Of a DNA stretch of 64,000 nucleotides, positions 36,703-44,821 are shown piece by piece. Made by a program: the position numbers and the translations under genes. The notes under the pieces are model-generated. The model had not been told where the DNA came from and made no database searches. It saw nothing but the letters and a program-made list of their open reading frames with translations. Position 1 is the stretch's first letter. Each line of letters starts with the position of its first letter. This stretch comes from JAZKFT01 sp039925965 (GTDB lineage Bacteria; Bacteroidota; Bacteroidia; Chitinophagales; Chitinophagaceae), in assembly GCA_039925965.1 (NCBI GenBank), contig JBDSXW010000003.1, forward strand, positions 1 through 64,000. Reading direction: 5' to 3'.

Positions 36703-38025
36703 ATGAATCAAGCCGACCCATTAATTCCCTCCATTCTCGAAAAGCTGGGCATTGAACAACTGAACGATATGCAGCTGGCCTCCATCGAAGCGGGGCAAAC
36801 TGCATCCGACCTGGTACTGTTGTCACCCACCGGTTCCGGAAAAACACTGGCATTCCTGTTGCCCGTCGTGCTGGGGCTGCAGGAAAATATCGCCGGTATT
36901 CAGGCGCTTATTATTGCACCTTCAAGGGAATTGGCCTTACAGATTGAAAAGGTTTTTAAAGGAATGGGCACCCGTTTTAAGGTAAATTGTTTTTACGGCG
37001 GCCACGATATCAATACCGAAATCAATAACCTACTGCAGCCACCCGCGGTACTAATCGGTACACCAGGTCGCCTCGCTGAACATATCCGAAAGGCGAATTT
37101 CGCCCCGGCAACTATCAGAACCCTGGTGCTGGATGAGTTTGATAAAAGCCTCGAATTTGGCTTTGAAACGGACATGATTTTCATCATCGGTCAATTGACC
37201 GAACTTAAAAAGAGAATTTTGACCTCTGCCACACAAACGATTGATATACAAGCGTTTACCGGAATTGCCAATGCTACAGCCCTCAATTTTCTCACTCACG
37301 AAATCACTGATGGGCTCACCTTAAAATTGGTAAAAGCCGATAACAAAGACAAAGCCGAATCCTTGCTGAAACTACTTGCGGTTATTGGCAGCGAGCCGAC
37401 ACTGGTGTTTTGCAACCACCGCGAAACGGTAGAACAGATCAGTAAATTTTTATTTAAAAAGGGCCTGGTGCATGATATCTACCATGGTAAACTGGAGCAA
37501 TATGAGCGGGAAATGGCCATCGCCAAATTTAGAAACGGCAGCAACAATATCCTCATCAGCACCGACCTGGCTAGCCGCGGACTGGATATTGACGAAATGA
37601 AAAATGTTGTGCACTATCATATCCCCGCCACGGAAGCGGTTTACACCCACCGCAACGGCCGCACGGCCAGGATGGAGAAAGAAGGTACCGCTTACCTGCT
37701 GATGAGCGAGGAAGAATACCTGCCGGGCTATATCACTTCAGCGCCGGAATGGCTGGAATTACCGGTCCAGGCCAAACTGCCGGCCAATCCTGCCTGGACC
37801 ACAATCCATATTACCGGAGGCAAAAAAGAGAAGATCAACAAAATCGATATTGTTGGGCTGCTGCTAAAAAAAGGCGGCTTGGCTAAAGACGAACTGGGTT
37901 TAATAGAGGTAGGAGATCACCATAGCTATGCGGCGGTAAAAAAGCAAAAAGCGCAGCTGATTGTCAGTACTTTGGGCCAGGAAAAAATTAAAGGGTATCG
38001 CTTGAAATTGGAGATTGCCAGGTAG
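36703..38025 (+). CDS. DEAD-box RNA helicase with DbpA-like RNA-binding domain
   Basis: From ATG 36703 the protein has 440 residues. Motif I is SPTGSGKT, Ia APSRELALQ, Ib GTPGRL, III TSAT and V STDLASRGLDI. Motif II reads VLDEFD instead of DEAD and motif VI HRNGRTAR instead of HRxGRxGR. The last 75 residues (ITGGKKEKINKIDIVGLLLK, IKGYRLKLEI) match the DbpA RNA-binding domain, which in E. coli targets hairpin 92 of 23S rRNA. A role in large-subunit assembly is inferred. An upstream extension to 36634 was rejected because family proteins begin near MNQADPL. Confidence 0.88.
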   Translation: MNQADPLIPSILEKLGIEQLNDMQLASIEAGQTASDLVLLSPTGSGKTLAFLLPVVLGLQENIAGIQALIIAPSRELALQIEKVFKGMGTRFKVNCFYGGHDINTEINNLLQPPAVLIGTPGRLAEHIRKANFAPATIRTLVLDEFDKSLEFGFETDMIFIIGQLTELKKRILTSATQTIDIQAFTGIANATALNFLTHEITDGLTLKLVKADNKDKAESLLKLLAVIGSEPTLVFCNHRETVEQISKFLFKKGLVHDIYHGKLEQYEREMAIAKFRNGSNNILISTDLASRGLDIDEMKNVVHYHIPATEAVYTHRNGRTARMEKEGTAYLLMSEEEYLPGYITSAPEWLELPVQAKLPANPAWTTIHITGGKKEKINKIDIVGLLLKKGGLAKDELGLIEVGDHHSYAAVKKQKAQLIVSTLGQEKIKGYRLKLEIAR

Positions 38026-38032
38026 ATTTTTT

Positions 38033-38070
38033 GCCACGAATGGCACGAATTGCCGCGAATGAATTTTCGC
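38033..38070. repeat. CACGAATGGCACGAATTGCCGCGAAT spacer repeat
   Basis: Directly after the helicase stop lies a set of about 10-bp units CCACGAATGG, CACGAATTGC and CGCGAATG. A related pair occurs at 15439-15456 in the opposite orientation. No coding potential; a dispersed intergenic element. Confidence 0.45.
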
Positions 38071-38119
38071 ATTGGTTCGGGTCCCGTTGCAGTGTTTCGT
38101 GCCGCCGTTGTCTTTGCAA

Positions 38120-38216
38120 GGTTCGTGTCTCCACGAACCATCCTCCGCCCAGATAAAACTGGTGCACCAGTTTCGTCTTACGAATCAAAATCCAGCGCAT
38201 AATTTACGTGTAAATT
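38120..38216. promoter_or_regulatory. Three palindromes upstream of the L31 gene
   Basis: GGTTCGTG-tctc-CACGAACC (38120-38139) is a perfect hairpin. AAACTGGTGCACCAGTTT (38156-38173) is a perfect 18-bp palindrome. AATTTAC-gt-GTAAATT (38201-38216) has perfect 7-bp arms. None has a T-run. They crowd into the 337-bp gap between helicase and rpmE2, 147-240 bp before the rpmE2 start, and look like protein-binding sites. Zinc-dependent repression (Zur) of type B L31 genes is known in other bacteria, but I cannot say that these are Zur boxes. Confidence 0.5.
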
Positions 38217-38362
38217 CCCCCGCCCCCTTTGCGCCTTCCTGCCATCGTGGCGAATCCCTGGCAGTGGTAGAAATTAAATTTGCCGGGAAACCTTCCCAGC
38301 CTTAATTTCGCCGACTATTTTACACATGCCTGGTTAAAAGTCAGGCTGAAAAAACTCCAAAA

Positions 38363-38614
38363 ATGAAACAAGACATTCATCCAAAGACATACCGCCTGGT
38401 TGTTTTTAAAGACATGAGTAACGGTACCGCTTTTTTGAGCAAGAGCACCGCTAACACAAGAGAAACTATTCAATGGGAAGACGGTAACGAATATCCCCTG
38501 GTGAAATTAGAGGTGTCGAATACTTCGCATCCTTTTTATACCGGTAAAAACATTTTGATGGATACTGCTGGTCGTATCGACAAATTCAACAAACGCTACG
38601 CTAAGAAAGCTTAA
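38363..38614 (+). CDS. rpmE2: 50S ribosomal protein L31 type B
   Basis: The 83-residue protein begins MKQDIHPKTYRLVVFKDM and ends FNKRYAKKA, standard for the type B (C-minus) form of L31. It lacks the zinc-binding cysteines of type A. It is a small ribosomal protein at the intersubunit bridge. Monocistronic with its own terminator; palindromes upstream may regulate it. Confidence 0.95.
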   Translation: MKQDIHPKTYRLVVFKDMSNGTAFLSKSTANTRETIQWEDGNEYPLVKLEVSNTSHPFYTGKNILMDTAGRIDKFNKRYAKKA

Positions 38615-38630
38615 TTGCTTTTTCCAAATA

Positions 38631-38665
38631 AAGCCCTCAACTGGTAATCGGTTGAGGGCTTTTTG
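38631..38665 (+). terminator. Rho-independent terminator of rpmE2
   Basis: AAGCCCTCAAC, loop TGGTAATCG and GTTGAGGGCTT form a perfect 11-bp stem followed by TTT. It lies 16 bp after the L31 stop codon. Confidence 0.88.
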
Positions 38666-38668
38666 CAT

Positions 38669-39491
38669 TTACCGGGTACTGTCCTGCGCATTTTCAGGTT
38701 CTGTAGGTTTTCTGCCTACCTGACGTTCAGAAGAGGCTCTGTAAACCAACGCTGTAGGCAATACCACATTTTGATAGGCCAGAACCGGTCTTTTTGTTTC
38801 AATTAACTGGATTAATAACTAAGCCGCGGTTTTGCCCATGTCAAAAGCCGGTTGTCTTAAAATTGTAAACGGTGGTGCGAAGATCTGCGGAGCACTTAAG
38901 TTGCTAATACCTGCTACGGCAATTCGTTCCCGGTAATATGGGCTATTCTTTTAAATCCATTTTCGATTAAGTGTTGGGTCAGGTTATAAGATCTTGTACT
39001 ATTATCGGAGATTACTTTATGCGTTTCAAACGTATCACTTACCCGGTCGAAGTACACTACGGGCGTGCCACCGTGGTGTATTTCTTTTAGATGGACGCCA
39101 TTGCCGGTGTCCGATGAAAGCGATACCAGCATGCCATCCACCGACCGGTACATCAGGGTTTCGATGTTCATTAATTCCTTATCGCTGGATTCCTGGCTCT
39201 GGGTGATGATCACCTGGTTTTTTTCTCGTTGCCAATGGATTCAATACCATTCAATACTTCGTAGAAAAAATTGTTTGCGATATTGGGCACCACCAGCCCG
39301 ATGCTCCGGGTGCGGTTGCTGCGCAGGCTTTGGGCTGCAATATTCGGTTTGTATTTTATTTGTTTTGCGTAAGCTTTTACCCGGTTGCGAGTTTCCTCGC
39401 TTATCCGGTAGCTTCCTTTCAATGCCCTCGATACCGTGGAGTAGGAGAGACCCAATGCCTCGTCAATATCTTTAAGTTTTGGGGCAGTCAT
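38669..39491 (-). pseudogene. LacI-family regulator, disrupted
   Basis: The N-terminus is a good LacI DNA-binding domain (KLKDIDEALGLSYSTVSRAL, then NIAAQSLRSNRTRSIGLVV). A frameshift in a 7-bp A-run (T-run at 39218-39224) then moves the reading to another frame (VIITQSQESSDKELMN, DGMLVSLSSDTG, NGFKRIAHITGNE). At about 38915-38925 the text jumps directly to IAVAGISNLSAPQIFAPP, so roughly 100 residues of the sensor domain are deleted. TAG then replaces a codon in MGKTAA-stop-LLIQLIETKRPV before the normal C-terminus. With three lesions it cannot be functional. It sits divergently beside a sugar porter gene that it presumably once controlled. Confidence 0.88.
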
Positions 39492-39662
39492 AATTTTATA
39501 GACGCGTCAAGGAGCCAGAAATGATGAACGTGAACATCTCCCTTTTTATGAAGATGTGAACACAAAGATTTCCAGATAGCATCTGTATGACCAGGAAGAT
39601 AAAGGCAGGGCTGACCAGGCCCCCGGCATACAACGCAGCGGCTACAGGCTATGGTTCTCTTT

Positions 39663-39674
39663 CGCAAACGTTAC
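39663..39674. promoter_or_regulatory. Possible leftover LacI-type operator
   Basis: The sequence CGCAAACGTTACTT centres on the palindrome AACGTT and resembles LacI-family operators with a central CG. It lies in the 268-bp gap between the lacI pseudogene and the sugar porter, 90 bp before the porter start. Only the central six bases are symmetric, so the call is weak. Confidence 0.25.
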
Positions 39675-39759
39675 TTGTGGAGAAGTAATATTCTTACTTG
39701 TAAATTAATCGCCGCGGTAGTGTTATTTTCCTACTTTGATTGCTTACTAAACTAGCCCT

Positions 39760-41148
39760 ATGCAAACAATTCCATCAACTGGTAATCTGTCCACCAAAGG
39801 CGGTGCCAACCTATTGGGTATCTCAATGATAGCGGCCCTGGCCGGATTTATTTTTGGATTTGATACCGTGGTTATTTCAGGCGCCAATCTGCCCATCAAA
39901 GCCCTCTGGCATACTTCCACCTGGTTTCATGGATTCTTTATTATGTCGATGGCCTTGTGGGGAACTGTTGTAGGATCGATGTATGGTGGCGTGCCTACAG
40001 AGAAGTATGGTCGAAAAAAAGTACTGCTCTGGATCGGCATCCTGTTCAGCCTGTCTGCCATTGGTTCTTCGCTGGCCCAGGATCCTTACACCTTTTCATT
40101 TTTTCGCTTTATCGGAGGCCTGGGTATTGGCGTGTCTTCAGTAGCAGCACCCACCTATATTTCTGAAATTTCCACCCCAAAAACACGGGGCAGGCTGGGC
40201 GCCATGTACCAGTTCAATATCGTGTTTGGTATATTGATTGCCTTTTTATCCAATTACTTTTTACAGGGTCGCGGGGGTGTCAACGACTGGCGCTGGATGC
40301 TGGGTGTGATGGCCATTCCCTCGATCATTTACACCGTAATGGTAACCAGTATTCCTGAAAGTCCACGCTGGTTATTATCTGTGAAAAAAAATGCCGTGGC
40401 AGCAAAGGCAGTTTTGTTACGACTCGGCGTTTCCAATGCCGAAGAAGAGGTATTGTCTATCACTGCCAGCAACGAGCATGAAGCAAAAACCGGAGGCAGC
40501 ACCCGATTCTTCGGCTCCAAATACAAGACCATTATTTGGCTGGCATTTATGGTGGCCTTTTTCAACCAATGGTCGGGTATCAATTTTATTTTATACTACG
40601 CGCCGGAGATACTGGAGCGTGCAGGGCTCGCAGCCAAAGACTCTTTATTCAATTCAATTGCCATTGGCGGCACCAACCTCGTCTTTACTTTTTTAGGGTT
40701 GTACCTGATCGATAAGGCCGGCCGTAAAACATTGCTGATCATTGGATCGATTGGGTATATTCTAAGCCTCTCCATGGTGGCATGGGCTTTTTATTCCGGT
40801 GCCAGTGCGGGTTTCCTGTTGTTATTCCTCCTGCTTTTTATCGCTTCGCATGCCGTGGGTCAGGGTGCTGTTATCTGGGTCTTTATCTCTGAAATATTTC
40901 CCAACCGGGTGAGGGCTAAGGGCCAATCGTTCGGCGCCAGTGTCCATTGGGTATTTGCTGCATTAATCACCTTAATAACACCGGCATTCCTGGATAAGGA
41001 CACCGGTATTTTTAAAGACAATCCCTGGCCCATCTTCGCCTTTTTTGCTTTTATGATGGTGATGCAACTGGTATGGGTGCTTACTAGGGTACCCGAAACT
41101 AAAGGTGTATCGCTGGAAGACCTGGAGAAAAAACTGGTGAAGGACTGA
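39760..41148 (+). CDS. MFS sugar porter
   Basis: This is a 462-residue, 12-helix transporter of the sugar porter family (GLUT/XylE type). Signatures are GFDTVVISGANLP, EKYGRKKVLL, RFIGGLGIGVSSVAAPTYI then SEISTPKTRGRLGA, PESPRWLL and the end PETKGVSLEDLEKKL. It imports a hexose or pentose by proton symport; the substrate cannot be told. No catabolic genes are adjacent. Its divergent LacI-type regulator is a pseudogene, so control is probably lost or taken over by another factor. Confidence 0.9.
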   Translation: MQTIPSTGNLSTKGGANLLGISMIAALAGFIFGFDTVVISGANLPIKALWHTSTWFHGFFIMSMALWGTVVGSMYGGVPTEKYGRKKVLLWIGILFSLSAIGSSLAQDPYTFSFFRFIGGLGIGVSSVAAPTYISEISTPKTRGRLGAMYQFNIVFGILIAFLSNYFLQGRGGVNDWRWMLGVMAIPSIIYTVMVTSIPESPRWLLSVKKNAVAAKAVLLRLGVSNAEEEVLSITASNEHEAKTGGSTRFFGSKYKTIIWLAFMVAFFNQWSGINFILYYAPEILERAGLAAKDSLFNSIAIGGTNLVFTFLGLYLIDKAGRKTLLIIGSIGYILSLSMVAWAFYSGASAGFLLLFLLLFIASHAVGQGAVIWVFISEIFPNRVRAKGQSFGASVHWVFAALITLITPAFLDKDTGIFKDNPWPIFAFFAFMMVMQLVWVLTRVPETKGVSLEDLEKKLVKD

Positions 41149-41183
41149 TCCATAAGGTGAAGTGACTTATTTTCCATTGACGA

Positions 41184-41236
41184 GGGCAAAACTGTGAATT
41201 AGTGATTAAGTCATGTGATTCACTAAGTCTTTGCCC
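41184..41236. repeat. Nested inverted repeat between convergent genes
   Basis: The outer arms GGGCAAA (41184-41190) and TTTGCCC (41230-41236) enclose the inner arms TTAGTGA (41199-41205) and TCACTAA (41220-41226). The structure lies between the sugar porter and the last gene of the hydrogenase cluster and may serve as a terminator for both, although no T-run follows. Confidence 0.45.
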
Positions 41237-41341
41237 CATGTTTCCAATGCCCCCATGTCCCTAATGTCCTGAACATGCTACGCCCCCAACACCAACCAAA
41301 AACAAACCAATACCCACTCCCAATTTCCCTAATCACAATCT

Positions 41342-41545
41342 TCACCCTAAAATAAACTGGCATAATTCATTGAGTTCACCAAATGGTGCTACCACGTAGC
41401 CATCATCGATGAGTCTATAAATGCCATTAGATTCTACTTCCACTGTATAATTGTTGGGTAGGCAAACCTGGTTGCCTTCCACCGATAACACTTGTATCCC
41501 ATAGCATTCCAGCGCTTCTAATAATATTTCCAGGTTGTTTTCCAT
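41342..41545 (-). CDS. 67-aa protein of unknown function, last gene of the hydrogenase cluster
   Basis: ATG 41545 follows the stop codon of the nickel-permease gene after a single base, so the two are translationally coupled. The product MENNLEILLEALECYGIQVL, then QVCLPNNYTVEVESNGIYRL and a final helix NELCQFIL has three cysteines in 67 residues and a likely beta-hairpin. I do not recognise the family. Its place suggests a role in hydrogenase maturation or nickel handling, by context only. Confidence 0.7.
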   Translation of the reverse strand: MENNLEILLEALECYGIQVLSVEGNQVCLPNNYTVEVESNGIYRLIDDGYVVAPFGELNELCQFILG

Positions 41546-41546
41546 A

Positions 41547-42230
41547 TTATCCTGCCAGCAGATTTTCATAAATTACTTTTCCGCCATATAAAAAGCACAA
41601 GATAGCAGATATGATAATCAGGAAGCTTTGTAAGGCCTGGGCCTGCATCATTTTTTTGGAGAAGGGAATGCTGAACAGTCCTGCTGCCAGCATCATCCCT
41701 GCGATGCAGGCGGTGCCGAATACCAGCAGGTAGGTAAATCCGTCAATAGCCCTCCTCATTTGCGACATAACCAGCACAATCAGTGCGCCGCTGCCGGCAA
41801 GCCCGTGAACCAGGCCTATACCAAAAGCAAGCGAATGCGGATGCCGGTGTTTTTGCTCTTTGCCAATATGCACATGCAGGTGCTGATGGGCAGCCCCGGT
41901 ATGATGATGCGCATGCCTATGCATGACGATTTTTTTGGTCCGAAAAAAACGCAGCAACCGGTAGATGGCCAGCGCGATGAGCATAGCACCAACCGTTGTT
42001 TCGAAATAATGAAAGGACTGCGCTGAAATACCCGTCTTAAAAAGGATCATTAATATACCAATAAAAATTATCGTGGAGGCATGCCCCAGTCCCCAGAAAA
42101 TGCCATCCTTGACTGACATCCTGGTACTGTTCCGCTGCGATACGATATTACTTACCGCCAGCAGGTGGTCTGCCTCGAATGCATGGGTAAACCCGGCATA
42201 GATGGTTAGCAAAAGTGGAAACGTAAACAT
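41547..42230 (-). CDS. NicO/UreH-type nickel permease
   Basis: The 227-residue membrane protein has about six helices, an N-terminal HAFEADHLLAVSN motif (HxxxxDH type of NiCoT/NicO permeases), GLGHAST in helix 2 and a cytoplasmic His-rich loop (MHRHAHHHTGAAHQHLHVHI, then KHRHPH). GLVHGLAGSGAL in the fourth helix also fits UreH/RcnA-like proteins. It probably imports Ni2+ for the hydrogenases; this is inferred from family and location. It starts 9 bp after the NHL gene and is followed by the 67-aa gene. Confidence 0.85.
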   Translation of the reverse strand: MFTFPLLLTIYAGFTHAFEADHLLAVSNIVSQRNSTRMSVKDGIFWGLGHASTIIFIGILMILFKTGISAQSFHYFETTVGAMLIALAIYRLLRFFRTKKIVMHRHAHHHTGAAHQHLHVHIGKEQKHRHPHSLAFGIGLVHGLAGSGALIVLVMSQMRRAIDGFTYLLVFGTACIAGMMLAAGLFSIPFSKKMMQAQALQSFLIIISAILCFLYGGKVIYENLLAG

Positions 42231-42239
42231 GATGCGGGA

Positions 42240-43355
42240 TTAGATATTATAAAAAACAATCCGGTGATTTCCGGTGTCGGCCACAATCAACTGATCATCA
42301 GTAAGGGTAACTGCAAACGGCCAGTACAAGCGTTCACTGTCTTGCTTGCCCACATCGAGGTGTTCGCCGATGGCTTCAAAACTGGTATTGCCATACTGTT
42401 CATCCGCCAGGGAATTATTTGTTGTGGGGATCGTTTCAAAAAATAACACCCTGCTATTTCCAGTATCCGCTAACCATAGCGATCCGTTTTTCATAACCAT
42501 ATCATAGCACCAATTCAGCGTATTGGCCTGCGGCCTCAGGCGGTACTGGTTCTGCCCGCAGCTTGCTAAATCCGGCTGACCGATAATTGCATGCGCAGTC
42601 TTTGTAAATGCATCCCGCCAATGATTCCAGATTAATACCCGGTAATATTGGGTATCGGTAATTGCCAATATACCGTCTTCCGATACTTTCACAGAATAGG
42701 GCCAAACGGCATGTTCACTTTCATAATCCTTGTCTTCAAAATTATTTTGGCCAATCAATTTATCAGCGGCCTGGTAATTTGTGGTAGGGATGGTTTCATA
42801 AAAAAGCACCCGCCGGTTACCGGTATCTGCGATCCATAAATGGGTGCCGTCACTCCACACACCGTACGGCCAATGCAGGTTTTTAGCGGAAGCATCTGAG
42901 CCAACACCCCGCACATTGGGTAAATTTTGTTCCATGTCCGGCTGGCCAACTACTACATCCGCAGGCTGCCCGTTAGTGGTGGGAAATGTATGCCATATTA
43001 AAACACGATGGTTCCAGGCATCGGCGAGAATCAATTTGTGTCCGTCACTCCACACGCCGGAGGGATACAGCAGCGACGAAGCATCTACCGCACCGCCGGA
43101 ATTGCGTTGGGTATCGGTGTTTGATAATTGCCCCAGCACAACATCAGGCTGGTGGTAAGATGACCCCGGCATTTCATTCCAAATAAAAACCCGGTTTTGA
43201 GCGGTATCCGCCACAATCAATTTGCCATCGACTGTATGCAAGCCACGGGGTGCTAAAAAAGGATTGCCTTCATCTCCATAGAAAAATAGCGCTGCCTTAC
43301 TCTTGGTAAGAGCGCCCCGATTCTTGTCCCCGATATTGATGACTTCTGTAATCAT
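42240..43355 (-). CDS. NHL-repeat beta-propeller protein of the hydrogenase cluster
   Basis: The 371-residue protein contains about six NHL-type blades, each with text such as LIVADTAQNRVFIWNEMP or WIADTGNRRVLFYETIPTTN and a recurring IGQxxFE / VGQPDME insertion. No signal peptide is visible, so it is probably cytosolic. NHL proteins are recurrent members of group 1h-type hydrogenase clusters in Actinobacteria as far as I recall. Their task there is unknown; a scaffold or electron-partner docking role is possible. It lies between hypE and the nickel permease. Confidence 0.85.
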   Translation of the reverse strand: MITEVINIGDKNRGALTKSKAALFFYGDEGNPFLAPRGLHTVDGKLIVADTAQNRVFIWNEMPGSSYHQPDVVLGQLSNTDTQRNSGGAVDASSLLYPSGVWSDGHKLILADAWNHRVLIWHTFPTTNGQPADVVVGQPDMEQNLPNVRGVGSDASAKNLHWPYGVWSDGTHLWIADTGNRRVLFYETIPTTNYQAADKLIGQNNFEDKDYESEHAVWPYSVKVSEDGILAITDTQYYRVLIWNHWRDAFTKTAHAIIGQPDLASCGQNQYRLRPQANTLNWCYDMVMKNGSLWLADTGNSRVLFFETIPTTNNSLADEQYGNTSFEAIGEHLDVGKQDSERLYWPFAVTLTDDQLIVADTGNHRIVFYNI

Positions 43356-43393
43356 TTCATGTTTTTTTAGCTATCTCGCTTGTTTGCTTTTAA

Positions 43394-43582
43394 GGCGACG
43401 TCTCTGGCCTGGCTTTGTGTGTGGCCAGTACTCGCTCTAATCAATATGGTAATTTGTTCCTGAAAGGTTTCCAACCCTGAGCGTTCTAAATCGTCTAGGT
43501 CGCGAACCAGGGTCGGCAACCGTGGCTGTTTCTGAGGCGATGTCTCAGGGCCAGCCTGGTGCAGTGTGGCCGGGGCTCGCCG
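43394..43582. repeat. Structured repeat element between hypE and the NHL gene
   Basis: Two imperfect direct copies, GGCGACGTCTC...GGCC...CTCGC (43394-43436) and GGCGATGTCTC...GGCC...CTCGC (43536-43582), flank an imperfect hairpin GGTTTCCAACCCTG (43466-43479) / CAGGGTCGGCAACC (43508-43521), 12 of 14 paired. Each direct copy has its own GGCC inverted repeat. There is no coding potential. It looks like a REP- or MITE-like non-autonomous element inserted in the hyp operon. Confidence 0.55.
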
Positions 43583-43608
43583 TAACAACGACTTCCAAAA
43601 ATTCCCCC

Positions 43609-44646
43609 TCAGCAAATTCTTGGCAACTGTTCTCCAGCCAGCATGTTTACCACCCGCCTGCCGCCGATTGTACTTTTCATTACCACCTGGCGCAGATGTT
43701 CGGTGGTCACTTCTCCGATGATACAGGCTTGAGGTCCATGTTCCCATTTTTTCAAATAGTCCTGGAAAGCATCTGCCACCGCACTGTCGACAACTGCAAC
43801 AAACAAGCCCTCATTAGCCACATACAACGGGTCCAGCCCCAACATTTCGCAGGCGCCATACACTTCTTCTTCTACGGGGATATTTTTTTGAACGATATCA
43901 ATGCCCAGTTTCGCATCCCTGGCAATCTCATTAAGCACGGTTGCCAGGCCGCCCCTTGTCGGGTCGCGAAGCAGGTGAACTGCGTTGCCAAAGACATCCA
44001 GTAATTCCATGACGATCTTATTCAATGGCCTGGTGTCGCTGGCAATGGTAGTTTCAAATTGCAATCCCTGCCGATGGCTCATGATCGTGATGCCATGCCT
44101 TGCAAGTGGGCCACTCAGGATAATCTTATCACCGGGTTTTACACGATCAATATCAATACAGGCAGCAGGATGCACTTCGCCGATGCCGGTGGTGTTGATG
44201 AAAATTTTATCGCCTTTACCTCGTTCCACCACTTTGGTGTCGCCGGTTACCACCTGCACGCCAGCGAATTCGCAAGCTGATTTGATGCTCAGCAATATTT
44301 CCCAGAACTCCGTCATCAGCAAACCTTCTTCGAGCACAAAACCCAGTGAAAGATATTTAGCAGCCGCACCACACATCGCAAGGTCATTCACGGTGCCGTT
44401 AATAGCCAGGTCGCCGATATTACCACCTTCAAAAAAAATGGGCGACACCACATAGGTATCCGTACTCATCGCCACTTTGCCAGTGATATTAAAAATGGCA
44501 CCGTCGTGTTTTTTATTCAGCAGGTCATTTTCCAATAATTTAAAAACACCAGCATCCAGCAACTGGCTGGTGAGCGTACCTCCACTGCCATGACCCAAAT
44601 TAATCGTGTCAAAATCAAGTTTCGGAAGCGGGCAGGAGAGCGTCAT
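43609..44646 (-). CDS. hypE: Hydrogenase maturation protein HypE
   Basis: The 345-residue PurM-like ATPase dehydrates the thiocarbamoyl group on its own C-terminal Cys to make the cyanide ligands of the NiFe(CN)2CO site. Visible are NLGHGSGGTL, VSPIFFEGGNIG, the ATP-site GDTKVV and RDPTRGGLATVLNEIA, and the essential C-terminal PRIC, which ends the protein exactly as in the family. It lies 175 bp after hypD and precedes the NHL gene. Confidence 0.95.
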   Translation of the reverse strand: MTLSCPLPKLDFDTINLGHGSGGTLTSQLLDAGVFKLLENDLLNKKHDGAIFNITGKVAMSTDTYVVSPIFFEGGNIGDLAINGTVNDLAMCGAAAKYLSLGFVLEEGLLMTEFWEILLSIKSACEFAGVQVVTGDTKVVERGKGDKIFINTTGIGEVHPAACIDIDRVKPGDKIILSGPLARHGITIMSHRQGLQFETTIASDTRPLNKIVMELLDVFGNAVHLLRDPTRGGLATVLNEIARDAKLGIDIVQKNIPVEEEVYGACEMLGLDPLYVANEGLFVAVVDSAVADAFQDYLKKWEHGPQACIIGEVTTEHLRQVVMKSTIGGRRVVNMLAGEQLPRIC

Positions 44647-44651
44647 CGTAA

Positions 44652-44801
44652 TGGATAATTGATAATGAGAGAATGAGGTAATGTGATAATGAGATGATGA
44701 GATAATAGAAAACCAATGGTGAGTTACCGGGTATTTCTATGTGGCAAAGACTGTTTAAAAAATGTGAGCTATGGGAAATTGCAGTAAGTATCAATTATCC
44801 A
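44652..44801. repeat. 12-bp perfect inverted repeat in the hypD-hypE spacer
   Basis: TGGATAATTGAT (44652-44663) and ATCAATTATCCA (44790-44801) are perfect reverse complements with 126 bp between them. The interior is low-complexity (GATAATGAGATGATGAGATAA). Further AATTATCCATT and CAATTATCAATT words follow up to 44833. It could be a small mobile or word-like spacer element. Confidence 0.5.
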
Positions 44802-44821
44802 TTGAGACAATTATCCATTAT

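Noticed and set aside
43367..43747. A 126-codon minus-strand frame over the end of hypE
   Set aside because: It is hypE in another frame plus the repeat element; composition is not protein-like.
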